From Artemia franciscana (lineage: Eukaryota; Arthropoda; Branchiopoda; Anostraca; Artemiidae), in assembly GCF_032884065.1 (NCBI RefSeq), contig NC_088867.1, positions 47,990,857-48,054,856 of the forward strand: DNA of 64,000 bases, read 5' to 3'. The notes below the pieces were generated by a model that was not told the origin of the DNA, searched no databases, and worked only from the letters and a program-made list of their open reading frames with translations. A program made the translations under genes and the position numbers. Positions 1-12,337 of the stretch are shown one piece after another (position 1 is the first letter of the stretch; every line of letters begins with the position of its first letter).

Positions 1-2860
1 GAAACTTACCGTCCCTTGGCTTGAATAACGAGAAAAATTTATTGGCTTGGGAAACAAGAAAATTTACTTGAACTTCGATATTCTGCATCGACGGCACATT
101 TTTTTTCTTTTTCCCCGCAGCTAACGGAGGACTGGAATATCATAGAGAACTGTTCAATGGCTCATTTGAAAGAAAATCAATTTATTTAAAAACCTTTTGT
201 AATTAGCCAAAATAACTTTTAAAATAGAACTAATTTTTTACAAAAAAACTGCATTTTTGTTCAACACTGTGGTAGCAAATGGTATTAATATTATTTTGAT
301 AGGAAAACCAAAATAGTGTTTTAATTGTGTGTTTTATTAAAAAAAAAATTAACTGTAAACTCCGTCAGAGTATGGTGCAGCCTTTGACTTACGTAGTTGC
401 TTGATTTTCTGAAATTCGTCTCTTACTATTTAAGGTACGAAAAAGGCGTAGGTTTTTTCTTGTTTGTAATCCAGGTTGCAGCGGTAGCTTGCCACCTACT
501 TTATAATAAAAAGCTTTATGAGTGAGCAATAATTGTATATGTATGTATGTATTTATTTTGTGTCGAAAACGGCTTTATATTTTTTTTAGAAATTATAATA
601 AAGAACAAACAACCGTTGCCCAGAGTACATCGTAAATTTTCTAGTGAAGATCAGGGTTGCAGTGGTCAATAGTTCATGGTAAAGAGCGAACTTTAGCCCA
701 TAGTAAATAATTTTAATTCGAAAAGAAGGAATTATAAAAGCGAAATGGTGACTTATCCTTTACACAGTCGGTTTGTTATATGGATACCATGATCTTACTG
801 AAAAACACTGTTTTGTAAACTTAAAAGCATGCCTAGTAACAAACAGAAAATTCACCTCTGCACAGTTTTGTTCGAAGCCTTTATCGTACCAGTGATGAAT
901 TTACCAGATAGATTGTCTCCAGAGGCTCGGGGGAGATAATTGATAATAAGTACCGCCAACTAAGTGGCTGTTTTTTTTTTTCATTAATCTTCTTAAGATT
1001 GTAGAGGGTTGTTAACTCAGCTCTTTCCTGCAATTTGTGTCCGCTTTTAACTTGACTTGATTAATCATTTTAATGTCTCTTCGTAAATAACTGACTTGAT
1101 TATTCATTTTAATGTCTCTTTGTAAATAGTGAAGTGTATTGCGTATTTTCATTTATTGCTTTGCTGAGGAATGCCTTTGGATATAGGGTTGAAAAACTCA
1201 TGTAAGTTTAAAATTCTACTGTTTTACGAAAAAAATTCCTCTTGTTCCACTTGTTGCTGTTTTTCTTTTAGAGAGAAATAATTTATTAGCCAAAAACTCT
1301 GACATAATCTTTCAAAAATCATCGAGGAAGCCCATTGAGTTGTATATGATGGTTATTTGTATCCTTATAATCAACTAATATATACTCACACTCACACTTC
1401 ACACTATACTCACTTATCAGTATAATATGTTTGTACTTCATTCCTTTTTGGATTAATAGAATCATCTTCAAGTAGGGTGTGTTTTTCATCATTCTAATTG
1501 CTGTTCGTATTGCCTTTCAATTATTCCTTCAAATTAGATTTTGATCGTTTTTGTTGCTATGCTATGTACACCTTAATTTCGGATCATTTTAGGTTTTAAT
1601 ATGACTATATTGCTAGATAGTCTTTTGAAATCCATATTCTTTGTTATCCATTTAAAGAAGATGTGATTACTTAATGTGTCAAAGTTTATAAGTGAATTAG
1701 AGTAGTTTGTGGCCTGCTTATGTTCTCGAACCGTACCAATGGAATTGAAAATGATTGCCCGACACCGGCAAAAACTAGCTGTAACATCTTTATTTCTATG
1801 TTAGAATCTATCTCTGGGATAGATAGGAGGAATTTTGTCCCTAGCCAATCACATCAACTGGAAGTCAACGCTTAATGGCAGGTCAAACAAGGTGCAGGAT
1901 ATCCGCTTTTCTAGTTATATGCCGGCTTACGCTTTTGAAAGGATTTTAGCCGAATTTTAGCCTCAAATTATACGAATTGAAAATCTCTGCGCAATTCAAC
2001 TTCAAATAATTTGTCACCTGCATAGAATTTCTAGATTTCTCTGAAGGGTGTTAGAAGGGTGATGGGGTAAAATAGTGATGAAGAGGATAACATGTTCCAA
2101 CTTACCGATCTTTTATAAAAGTTTATTTGGAAGGGGTAGGCTCACAGATGGGACATGGGTTCCCTTTACGCCTCTACCTTTTTTTTCCTCATTTGAGAAC
2201 TTAGCTGTTCTTTATGGTACCCAGCTGTGGGACAATTTCTCTGAGGTTACTTCGTTCGTAGTTTTCCGAATAGCGCGCCTTAAAGCTTTTTTGCTAACTC
2301 TTCGATTTTGTTGATCGGTGAAAACAAGAACTTTATCTTTCTTGGCTTAAAAGTTGATTAGCTTGCTGTGAGTCGAAAAGTATCTCTTCTTAGGAATAAT
2401 AAAAAACTATGAAACTGAGAGACTATAAGTGCTTAAAAGAGTTAAAGAAATTCTGGTCTCTGAAATGCGTTTTCGAACATGTGGACAATTACTCCTTTTT
2501 GTATCTACCTTTTTTAATTTTAACAATATCGATTGTTGCCGGGCAAGAGAAAGCTTTGTGTGCTCAAGTACATTGTTATTTCATTCCTTTGGATTTGGGT
2601 GTTAGTATCTATTTCTTAAACTTATTGAACGTAACTTTTAACATAAAACAGCAAGTAGGAATGCATTTAGATAACATCATTTGAAAACTCCATGCTTAAT
2701 CGATAGTTTTCAATTTATTCAAAGTTGTAATAATGTTCAGCAGGCAAAAAACAGCAAAACTAAGATACATGGCTTGAAGATACAGCAAAAAATTAAATAT
2801 GAAGAGACACAATATTGAGGACTTTTTCCAGGTATAAAAAAAGGACAAAGATCCTTCTGA
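1..2860. other. AT-rich stretch without recognisable gene
   Basis: I see no ORF with a recognisable domain and no splice-framed exon here. The only structure I can name is a two-copy direct repeat of period 39 at about 1054-1128 (GACTTGATTA motif) and a short GTAT run near 539-552. The reading frames at 2075-2314 and 2409-2684 have no family resemblance and are probably chance. Confidence 0.5.
1054..1128. repeat. 39-bp tandem duplication
   Basis: Two adjacent copies start with GACTTGATTA at 1054 and 1093. They differ at only a few positions, which suggests a local replication slippage product. Confidence 0.7.
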
Positions 2861-2869
2861 ATCATTGCT

Positions 2870-3027
2870 GGCGCATAGAACCTCGAGTTGACGTTTCATT
2901 TGCTAGTGTTTTACAGGAACAAGTAGCAAGCTTGTCGCCCAGCTTCGCTGTGGTGGGGATCAAACATTGGTGCTCCACATTGCCAAGCAGAGCATCAATC
3001 CACTGGGCTACAACAGGTTTTGTGTAG
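2870..3027 (-). repeat. tRNA-derived SINE head
   Basis: Read on the minus strand, the segment contains an A-box-like TAGCCCAGTGG (3000-3010) and, about 35 nt further on, a B-box-like GTTTGATCCCC (2955-2965). This spacing and order fit an internal RNA polymerase III promoter of tRNA origin. The region cannot be folded into a clean cloverleaf by eye, and extra sequence follows the B box, so I call it a SINE head rather than a tRNA gene. An overlapping 70-codon plus-strand frame is a by-product. No second copy is visible in this window, so family status is inferred. Confidence 0.5.
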
Positions 3028-3689
3028 GCATATTTACGTCAAATAAATTTAGTGTGGAGAATTTCATGAATCAGAAAACCCTGATTCACCTAACAACAAC
3101 TGAAGTAATTTTCTAGAAATTGTGTATTTCGTAATGTTCATTTTAAATTTTCACTTTGTAAAATTGAATGTTTATTCAGTACAAAAGGGCAATTATGTCC
3201 TTCTACCAACAAAACATACGACTACCGGTGGCACCTATTCACGAAAATGTAGATTGGGGCGGTAATAATTTGTGTTAATTTGTTTATAATGGAGATAAAA
3301 AGAAGAGATATTTCACCAAATCTAAAACCCTCCCCTCTCCCATTGGAGCTCCATCTGTTCTTTAGCTGGTGTTTGGACATAGTACATTTGATACTGTTTA
3401 ATTAAAAGTCTCTTACTACAATACAGTGGTAGTAGAAACTCTTCTAGAGTTCGTTGGTTTGACTTCAAACTAATTGGTAGTAACATTGTAACAGATTTTC
3501 ATACTAATGGATTTCCTCTTATTTCCTAAGACCGAAGTGGACAATGTGTTTCTTTTTGTACGATCTTATGTTGTCGTAAAAACCTCAAAGTTCGATCTGT
3601 AATTGTATGTAAACATAAGAAAAAACATCAACATCTCATCGTAATAATGATTTCAAAATATAATACGGTAGAAGACACACAAAATAGAA

Positions 3690-3887
3690 AAAAAAACTCA
3701 TAAAACATAATTAAATATATAAATATCGGGCAGGAGGGGCGTGAGAGGCCATCCCAGACACAGGGACACAAAAACAAACGCACAAATAAGAAGATCAAAT
3801 AATTTAAATTTCCATCATCAATGGTGAATAATCAAAATTTTAGCAAAGAATCTTTAATATTTGCTTTTTTAAATATAGCTGAGATTT
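3690..3887 (-). other. Probable 3' UTR of the truncated LINE
   Basis: This lies directly downstream of the RT C-terminal block on the same strand and has no ORF. I cannot place the exact 3' end because no clean poly(A) tail or target-site duplication is visible. Confidence 0.35.
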
Positions 3888-5062
3888 TTAGGATGGATCA
3901 AACAGAATTTTATCATTCAACTTATAATTGTTAGCAATGAAGGGTATTTGGTATCTAATCGAAAACCTTGACCTTTCAGAGATTAAAAAAGGAATTCGAT
4001 ACATCCTAGCCCTCCAAAAATCCGAACGAGGAAGTAAAATTAACAGAGATTTGTCATAAAAATAATTTTTAGAATTTTGGATTTGAAAATGCCATATGGA
4101 AGTATTTATTATTCGTATATCATTTAAATCCAACAAATTTAAGAAGAGGAATAATGTTTTAATTTCCGAAACATTTTCAAGTTTTGAAGGTCGATGTAAG
4201 AAATTTCCAAGTATTCTTATTGTCCTATTTTGTAGTACCTGTAAGGGTTTTATATGCTTCCAAAATGTATTAAGATATACAACTGAGCAATAATTCCAAT
4301 AAGAAGGAATTAGAGAGAGGTATATTATTTTTAAAATGGTAAAAGGAATTTTATTCTTAACACGGTACATCGACCCAATATTTTGATTAAGTTTTAATCT
4401 TAAATACTCAATATGATTATGAAATGACAAAAGGGGGTCAAGAAAAACTCCTAAATAACGATATGATTGGACCCTCGGATTTTTTGACCACCAACCTGTA
4501 GCTCCTCACAAGAAATCTCTCGAGTGGAACGTTTTGAACGACGAAAAACCATAAAATTAGTTTTCTTAAAATTTGGAAGTAGTTTATTAGTAACAAACCA
4601 TCAATTAACTGAGGTAACACTTATAGTCAGATTTTCAATCATTGTCAATGAATCCCTAGCTTTAACTGTTATAGCTGTATCATCTGCAAATAGAACTGCA
4701 TGGCTAATATTCTCATGCAAACCTCGGGGAAGATCATTAATATAGATCAAAAATAAAAGTGCACCTAATACTGAGCCTTGGGGGACACCAATATCAATAA
4801 GACATTTTAAATTAGTCATTTTTCCACCGACATTTATTGTGATTTTGCGTCCGCATAGGTATGATTTAATAATTTGCAATCCTTTCCCTCTTATGCCGGA
4901 ATTTATCATTTTGTCAAGGAGAATTTCATGATTTAAAGTGTCAAATGCTTTTTTTATATCATAGAAAACAGTAGCCACATGGAAATCATCATCTAAACAA
5001 TCATTTATTTCTAATAAAAGAGCTGCAACTGCTTGTTCTGTCGAACGGTTTGCCCTAAATCC
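3888..5062 (-). pseudogene. 5'-truncated Jockey/CR1-type LINE reverse transcriptase
   Basis: Minus-strand relic of a non-LTR retrotransposon RT. It begins inside the domain at about 5062 with a GFRANRSTEQAV motif. It continues through FYDIKKAFDTLNH (palm, first catalytic Asp region), GVPQGSVLGALLFLIYINDL and LFADDTAI, where the FADD catalytic pair is intact. Near 4600 the frame breaks, passes through a second frame to about 4440, and resumes in a C-terminal block at 3888-4430 containing IPSYWNYCSVVY and LQNRTIRILG, typical of the region after the RT palm in Jockey/CR1-group elements. No endonuclease domain is present. The sequence is therefore 5'-truncated and frameshifted, and the protein cannot be made. 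Group assignment is from motif style only. Confidence 0.85.
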
Positions 5063-5529
5063 GTTTCATCATCCTATGATAGTTTCAACGCACAACCCTT
5101 AGCATCTTCTTAGATATTGCAAGTTTTCAGTTTTGACCATTTGAATTAACATAGTCTTGTTACTGAGTTCAACAGCCTCCTCAAAAGTCATCGAAATTTG
5201 CAACTTATTGGCCTTAATTATTCCTAAGATATTTTTGATAGGCCCTTTAACCGACAGTGCTCATCTAGTCATTTTTGATTGTGTTCAAAAGTAGCAGCAT
5301 TTGCAATTGCAAGTAGAGGCAAATGCAGTTACAAGTAGTTAAAATTACAAGTGGTTCTGGTTAAAAGCAGGTACGGTTGCAAATTCATGTAGTCATAAAT
5401 TTTTGCACTTGCAATTACTTGTATTTACAAACAGTCAAAGTTAAAGCCACCAGAATATTCAGTGTCAGATACAGGAAATATTAATTACAAATAAACAAAA
5501 AGCAGTTGAACCCATATGTAGTAATGCCT

Positions 5530-6840
5530 GCGGTTGAATGCATGAAGTCACTCTCATCAAACAGTTCGTGGTAACGAACTGTAGTAGGGAGCGTCCCGGC
5601 TCAATAGTAACCGAAACTCTAAAAAATGGAATTTTGATACCAATAGCTACATCAAAAGAATCGCATTTTAATGCTGATTTTAAATAAATAAGTTTCATCA
5701 AGGTCACTTATACCCATCAAAAGTTACGGTCCTGAGAAAATTTGCCTCATTTTAGAAAATAGGGCGAAACACCCCCTAAAAGTCATACAATCTTAACAAA
5801 AATCACACCATTAGATTCAGCGTATCAGAGAATCATAAGGTAGAAAATTCAAGCTCCTATCTACAAAAATGTGGAATTTCACATTTTTTGCCAGAAGACA
5901 GATCATGGATGCGTGTTTGTTTGTTTTTTTCCCCAGGGGTGATCATATCGTCTGAATGGTCCTAGAATGCCGCGTGAGGGCTCATTCTAACAAAAATTAA
6001 AAGTTTTAGTGCCCTTTTTAAGTGACCAAAAAAATTGGAGGGCACCTAGGCCCCCTCCCATACTCATTTTTTCCCAAAAGTTACCGGATCAAAATTCTGA
6101 GATAGCCATTTTATTCACCATAGTCGAAAAACCTAATAACCATGTCTTTAGGGACGACTTACTCCCCCACAGTCCCCGTGGGAGGGACTGCAAGTTACAA
6201 ACTTTGACCTGTGTTTACATATAGTAATGGCTACTGGGAAGCGTACAGACGTTTTCAGGGGTATTTTTTTGTTTAGGGGGAGATTTGAGGGGGGGAGTTA
6301 CGTGGGAGGATATTTCCATGGAGAAACTCTTCATGGGGGAAGAGAATTTCAATGAAGGGGCCGCAGGATTTTCTAGCATTATTTGAAAAACAATGAAAAA
6401 ATAAGTATGAAAAGTTTTTTCTACCGAAAGTAAGGAGCAGCATTAAAACTTAATGCGAACAAAAATTATTACGCATATGAGGGGCTTACCTCCTCGTTAT
6501 ATCTCACTCTTTACGCTAAAGATTTTTAGTAATTTCAACTATTTATTCTACGGCCTTCGTGATTCAGAGCTCATTCTTAAGGAATTGGGACAAAATTTAA
6601 GTTTTAGAGTAAAGAGCGAGGTATCGAAGAGGGTTGAACCCCTTCATACACGCAATAAAAACATACAAAGTAAGGAGCAATATTAAAACTTAAAACGAAC
6701 AGAAATTACTCCGTATATGAAAGGGACTTTTCCTCCTCAACGCCCCGCTCTTTACGCTAAAGTTTCTTACTGTTTTCAAAATAGAGTTAAGAGAAAGTCA
6801 AACTTCATCGTAAAAAGCGGGGCGTTGAGGAGGAACACTT
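5530..6840. mobile_element. Dispersed repeat family B, longest copy
   Basis: Non-coding element recognised because pieces recur: 30905-31345 (inverted), 9952-10205, 29540-30050 and 57235-57405. One end carries a hairpin, CAGTTCGT-GGTA-ACGAACTG, at about 5562-5581. The other end (6668-6840) has a foldback whose arms at about 6730-6765 and 6799-6834 are near-perfect inverted copies (CCTCCTCAACGCCCCGCTC core). The middle holds short C-rich and G-rich stretches. No transposase or RT is visible, so it is non-autonomous. The frames at 5465-5707, 6009-6224 and 6453-6686 are artefacts of this repeat. Confidence 0.65.
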
Positions 6841-6864
6841 TTCACACTCATAACATGTAACTGT

Positions 6865-7733
6865 CTAGTCACTCATATGGTCTATTTGGTGCTTGGTCAA
6901 ATTTCCATTTCGAGAAAAGGCTTGGTCACATATATCAAACTTAAACCGTTTTTCATCCTTATGCACTCTTTGGTGTTGGTTCAAACTTCCTGTTTGAGAA
7001 AAGGTCTTGTCACATACATCACATTTAAACGGTTTCTCACCCGTATGAATTCTTTTGTGCCTGTTCAGACTACCCAGTTCTGAAAAGCATTTTTTACATG
7101 AATCACATTTATACGGCTTCTCACCTGTATGCACTCTTTGGTGGCTCTTCAAATTAACAGCGCGAGAAAACGTCTTGTCACATACATCACATTTAAAAAG
7201 TTTTTCACCTGTATGCACTCTTCGGTGCTGGTTCAAAGTGTCTCCTCGAGAAAAGGTCTTGTCACATACCTCACACTTAAACGGTTTCTCTCCTGTATGT
7301 ACTCTTAGGTGCTTGCTCAAGTCCTGCATCCGAGAAAACGTCTTGTCACATACATCACACTTAAATGGTTTCTCACCCGTATGAATTCTTTTATGGTAGT
7401 TCAAAGTTGCAGCGAGAGAAAATGTCTTGTCACATAAATCACACTTAAACGGTTTCTCATCCGTATGCACTACTTGGTGCCTGTTCAAACCACTCTGTTT
7501 AGAAAAGTATTTTTGACAAACATCACATTTAAACGATTTTTCACCTGTATGCATTCTTTGATTGGTCTTCAAATTTCGTGCTTGAGAAAAGCTTTGGTCA
7601 CAAACATGAAACTTAAACGGTTCGGATTCTGATGCATCTGCATTTGAGAATCCACTAGTAGATGTATCCTTTGAAAAACCTAGTGACGTATTTCCCTGCA
7701 AATGTGTTCCAGATACGGTTGGTGAAAAGTGAC
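6865..7733 (-). CDS. C2H2 zinc-finger protein 1, exon 3 (finger exon)
   Basis: Last exon of a three-exon gene (exon 1 18257-18302, exon 2 16970-17140; spliced product 361 aa). Likely a nuclear, sequence-specific DNA-binding protein. The intron acceptor TTTTTAG is followed at 7733 by GTCACTTTTC; the phase-1 end of exon 2 (G) plus GT restores a glycine codon. After a short Ser/Thr-rich spacer come nine fingers in tandem with TGEKP-type linkers. Fingers 2-8 have both Cys and both His. Finger 1 lacks the first Cys (FKFHVC) and first His, and finger 9 lacks the first Cys (FKFDIC), so seven are structurally competent. Recognition helices vary (e.g. RGDTLNQH, RAVNLKSH). The stop is TAG at 6865-6867. 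No KRAB, ZAD or BTB domain is seen. The paralogue at 43-55 kb supports the model. A family B foldback begins just past the stop. Confidence 0.9.
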
Positions 7734-7950
7734 CTAAAAATTTAAAGTATACACAGTAAAATAAGCACATATTTCACAAATTTTTAAAAGTATTCAGAGT
7801 AAAAAAAAAACAATAGTATATCTTATGATTTGTTTTAACGACTATTTCTATTTTTGATCTTTCTACTCTCCTTCATGGTGATGTGTATTAGCTTTTAAAA
7901 TCAGTTATTCTAATGTAACAACAGAGCAAAAATAAAACCTTAAACGATAA

Positions 7951-8407
7951 TATGCAAAAAACTTCGTTTTCTTAAAGAGTTAAAGAGGCTGCGTCCCAAA
8001 GTCGAACCTTAAAACGTACAGGAATTAGGAGAGGCAGTTGGGGGGCTGCCGCCCCCCAAACCCCCCGCTTTTAAAGACTCTTTTGTACAGGTTTTTTGTT
8101 GTGGGGGGCTACCGCCCCCCTAACCCCCCGCTCTTGAATTCGGAAAGGCCCTCTTTTAATTAACAAAACAACAAACCTGTACAAAGATTCGACTTTGGGA
8201 CGCAGCCTCTTTAACTCTTTAAGAAAACGAAGTTTTTTTCATATTATTTCTGTACATTTTACTACAATCCATGGTGGATGTAATTTAATAATTCCTGTAC
8301 TCCTCGTACAGGAATTGGGACTGCCTCTCCTAATTCCTAAACGTTTTAAGGTTCGACTTTGGGACGCAGCCTCTTTAACTCTTTAAGAAAACGAAGTTTT
8401 TTTCATA
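7951..8407. mobile_element. 457-bp element with 87-bp terminal inverted repeats
   Basis: Terminal arms at 7951-8037 and 8321-8407 are inverted copies differing at about three positions. A third copy of the outer arm sequence lies inside at about 8188-8245 in the right-arm orientation. The core has two direct copies of a G/C block (GGGGGGCTGCCGCCCCCC type, near 8039 and 8103) and an inner inverted pair around TTTGTACAGGTTT. There is no ORF, so it is a MITE or foldback element, possibly one copy nested in another. The paralogous locus near 44285 lacks it, so it inserted after the locus duplicated. Confidence 0.75.
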
Positions 8408-8423
8408 TTTTGTGAAAAAAAAA

Positions 8424-8496
8424 CGCCCGATAAGGGACTTGAACCCTTGACCTTAGGATTAAAAGTCCCACGCTCTACCGACAAAGCTAACCGGGA
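8424..8496 (-). tRNA. tRNA-Lys (TTT)
   Basis: 73-nt cloverleaf on the minus strand with no intron. Acceptor: TCCCGGT pairs with ATCGGGC except for a T1:C72 mismatch, and one G:T wobble. D arm GCTT/GAGC, anticodon stem TGGGA/TCCTA around loop CTTTTAA (anticodon TTT), T arm AAGGG-TTCAAGT-CCCTT, discriminator G. A box TAGCTTTGTCGG and B box GGTTCAAGTCC are present. Nine Ts follow the 3' end directly (8415-8423 on the complement), a standard RNA polymerase III terminator. It sits inside an insertion absent from the paralogous locus. The 1:72 mismatch means it could be a recent pseudogene or a SINE head rather than a working gene. Confidence 0.8.
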
Positions 8497-8499
8497 AGG

Positions 8500-9105
8500 T
8501 TTGAAGTCGAAATACCTGCATGTGTATAAACATAACTTTTAAATAACTTTTAAGAATTTCAAAAATTAACATGGGCTCTTATGGGGAAATGGGTTTTTCT
8601 AAGCTAGAAAATCGGGGGGTTAAGATTTTCCGACGAAACTTTCCAGGAAAATCACTCGGAGAATTCCGCGTCGAATGAGTCTTCGTACACCCAGATCCGA
8701 TGTCGGCTGTGACCTGTAGGCGTGGCAGAAAAAAACAAAACAAAAGGAGAACATGAACATTAAGTGGCTATGCGTGGTTTCTGGAAAACAGGGAAGGAGT
8801 TATCGGATCGAGCTGAAATTTCGCGGATAAGCTCCTGGGCCCTAGGGGACCTTAACTTGTGAATTTCAGCCCGATCGGACAACGTTAAAGGGGGGGGGGG
8901 GGGGGGTGGGTGGTCGAAACTTTCGGCCAGATTTTCCCCATGAAGGAAAAGTCGGAGGGGGATGAAATTTGGCAGGTTTCTTAGTTGGAGCTCGGGCTAC
9001 GAAATGCATCCCTCCCCATCCCTCTGCGACCACTGGAACCGAAGATCGCTTAACATTGTCGTGGTTCGCCTCTTTAAAGAGGCACGAGTGTGCCTCCTTG
9101 ATCTA
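8500..9105. repeat. Repeat-like insertion segment with 17-nt G run
   Basis: This stretch has higher GC content than its surroundings and is absent from the paralogous position near 44300. It contains a G run at about 8890-8906 and a small palindrome GCCTCTTTAAAGAGGC near 9069-9084. No coding frame is convincing. It forms one insertion block together with the inverted-repeat element and the tRNA. The origin is unknown. Confidence 0.5.
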
Positions 9106-9951
9106 GAAGAATGCTGTGGGGTAAATCAGACCATAAGTGAAGGAGAGGAAATATTACAACAAAAATTAGGAATTATTCTAACTTGAAGAGAATGAGCAAA
9201 TATAATGCAAATCATATAATAATGGTAAAATTTTTGGGATAGCAGCAAAGATTTCGATTAAAAATAAGACACAAGTCCTGTTTCGTCACATTTCATTAAG
9301 AATAAATCGTTCTAACGGACAGTAAAAAACAATGAAGAAAAATTCTGGATATTTTGGTCACACACAGTGACACCATCGCCAGCAAATATCTTGTATTTTT
9401 TCACCGTTTTCCACGATTTATAAATAGATTTATCCCAAGTTAAACTGTTATTTTTAAGACCAGAGCAAAATGTGACTATTGGTGCTTTTTTAATTTTTTA
9501 ATCATATGAGATTTGATAAGTTCTTCAGGCCATACATTTAAAACAACTCGTTCTAAATACAAACACAAAATTTTGACTTCATCTGCAAAAAATGTATTCT
9601 GAACTTTAGTTTGAATCAAGAGTTCGCAGTAGATTAGTCTTCTACAGTAAATAGTTTTGGTAAGCAGTTCAGATCTTAACAGCCAATTTTCTTGTTAAAT
9701 CAAATAAAATTTGAAATTAAAATAACAGACAGATTTATCAAATAACAGACAGATTTATGGTTGGTAAGCAGAACCTAGTTGACTCAGAATACATTACGTA
9801 GGATCTGATTAAACATTCCTAAGAATATGATTTTGGTAAACCAGTTTATTTGAATTCAAATGGGCTAGCAGAATTTACGATGTAGCATTGAACTTTGCTT
9901 GATCGCTTACATCGATATAAGGACGGTGTGGCCGCTTGTATCAACATCATC
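9106..9951. repeat. Segmental-duplication DNA, intron 2 of zinc-finger gene 1
   Basis: Aligns with 44297-44690 in direct orientation, starting from GAATGCTGTGG. The right part, from about 9740, is an inverted end domain of the tandem array further on. No gene is seen. Confidence 0.7.
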
Positions 9952-10205
9952 TTCTTAAGGAATTGGGACAAAATTTAAGTTTTAGAGTAAAGAGCGAGGT
10001 ATCGAAGAGGGTTGAACCCCTTCATACACGCAATAAAAACATACAAATATAGAAGTTCGTTACGTAAACTAATTCGTAAGTTACGTATATTTTTTACCAA
10101 TGAAAACGTTTGTAAAAAATTAAAAGTTGTAGTTGCTTTTTTAAGTAATCAAAAATTGGAGGGCAACTAGACCTCCTCCCTCGCTCCTTTTTTCTCAAAA
10201 TCCCC
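9952..10205. mobile_element. Family B fragment
   Basis: About 95 bp from 9952 match 6574-6669 with no difference I can see. The rest resembles the middle of the 5.5-6.8 kb copy (AATTGGAGGGCA motif). The paralogous locus reads straight through here, so this is a post-duplication insertion in copy 1. Confidence 0.7.
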
Positions 10206-11097
10206 GGATTAATTGCAATTAATTAATACGCATAATACAACATGTAGACATGTTGAAAAAAGGAAAAAATATGCTAAAAATGAAAGAATCACACATTAGA
10301 AAAATGATTATAAAAAAATACAGCAATAAAAATATAACATATTTTCATCAAAATGTTTTGCTGTTTAAGATAAGATAAATCCAGGAAAATATATGATGGT
10401 TGTTGCTCAAAAATTATTCTTCCATGAAACAGGATTATAAACAAGCAACGCTATAAAGTTTTTTTAATTCAGAGCTTGAAGTTGCTGTGCTGAATCTAAT
10501 TGACTGAAAAGACAGTACACAAAATCATAATTAATTTTGCTTTAAGAAAAGATTTTGCAAAAAGATGCTATAGAATCTTTTTGGGGATCACTTTACTGTT
10601 CGTCGTCTATCAAAAATAGAAAACTGTAACAAAAAATGGCAATTTATTGTTTCCAATATAATTTTGGATAGGCATACATCCATTGCAATTCTGACTAAGC
10701 ACACCGTAATTGTCCTGTTTGAACAAAAGGAGCTATACATTAGGGGGTGGAAGATGGTATAAAGAATCTAGTAGACACAAAATATGTTACCTAAGATCAA
10801 AATCAAACACTACCAAGAAACTCCTGTTTGGGGTAAGTTTACTTTTTATTTGGCACTCTGCCAGCAAATATTAAGAACTGAATTAAATGATCCTTTGTTT
10901 TAAAGAAGGGTTATTTCATTTTTTAGATAAGAGCGTCAGTCTATTTTGTAGAATCCAGTTGCCTCAAAGACATTATGTAAAATGAATATTAGACAATGTA
11001 AATCAGTTTACTCGAATCGGTTTACTGATTTACAACCTATGTAAAACTGGGAAACCGCAGCAAATGATAGTACTTTTTTCTTTCCATAACAATTACT

Positions 11098-11421
11098 GGT
11101 CGTCCCCTAATGCAAACCATCAATCCATTTATAGTCATTTATGGGAACATATTTTGACTCCCCTAAGTGCCCATCTATTATGTTATAGTTATAGATGGTA
11201 ACATAAATGATTATCACCTAAGTTCAGTTAGTCTGGCCCCCTCACACCAGCAGAACCCGAACGAACCTAGCTTAGATGTAGTTCACCTAATGTAATCTAG
11301 CTTAAAATCAGTTATGTTACCATCTATGCCAATAGTGGAATAAATAGCAGCATTTCAGGTAATCAAGCAAAGTTGCCATCTACGATTTTATATGAATCGA
11401 TGGCAGGAGTAGGGGACGACC
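11098..11421. mobile_element. Hairpin MITE at the array centre (copy 1)
   Basis: Ends are GGTCGTCCCCTA at 11098 and its complement ending at 11421. Inverted similarity extends roughly 35-50 bp, and inner pairs such as ATAGATGGTAACATAA also mirror each other. The paralogous copy is at 45539-45841. No ORF. It may simply be the symmetric centre of the larger inverted array. Confidence 0.65.
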
Positions 11422-12337
11422 TGAAATTGGACACGAATGGAGATAAAATTTCTATCGTAATTCAAATTACTATAATTACTTGACAAAAATCCAAATGAAA
11501 AATAAATTGATCCCAAACAGAAGTTTTTTAGCATTGTTTAATTTTGATCTTACGCAAAATCTTTTATGTGAACTAAATTCTGTTAACCAGCTTCAACCCC
11601 CCATGAATAGCACCAAACAAACTTTTTTTTCTAAAATGACAATAACGGTGGGCCTATCCGAATTTGCTCTAAAGGAAAATGCTATTATTCTATAGAGTTT
11701 TCGTTTTTTACATGGATGGTGAACAGTAAAATTATTCCAAAAAACATGTTTCTAGGAATGTTTAATCTGATTTTGCGCAATATGTTTTAAATCAACTAGA
11801 TTCTGTATACCAGATTCAAGTCCTAATCTATAGCACGGAGTTGCTTTTCCTTCACACATAACAGTTACGAGTGCCTACCTGAAATTGTACTGGAAGGAAT
11901 AAATTGCAATTATTTACTAAAGTATCCCGTTTTTATATAGAATGTGAACAATAAACTGATCCCCAACAGAAGGTACTTAGCAAGGTTTAATTTTAGTCTT
12001 ATGTAACACCTATCGAGTAAACTAGATTTCAAATACCAGCTTCAACCCCTGATTTAAAGCAATAAATTTGTTTTCTTTCAAATATTACGATTGCGTATGC
12101 CCACCCGAATTTGTATTGAAAACAACAACTAGCTATCATTTGCTATAGTTCTCAATTTTTATAAAGACGATTAACAATAAACCGATCCCCAACAGGACGT
12201 TTCCAGCAATGTTTAATTTTAATCTTACGTAATATCTTTTCATTCAAATAGATTCTGCCCAATAGCTTCAAGCTCTGAATTAAATCGCTTAATGGCTTTT
12301 CTTAGTTACAAACGTATTTAAAGGAAGAATACATTTG

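Noticed and set aside
6877..7384. Plus-strand open frames over the zinc-finger exons (also 43109-43793)
   Set aside because: They are antisense shadows of the repetitive finger array; the periodic lack of stops comes from the linker and Cys/His codons.
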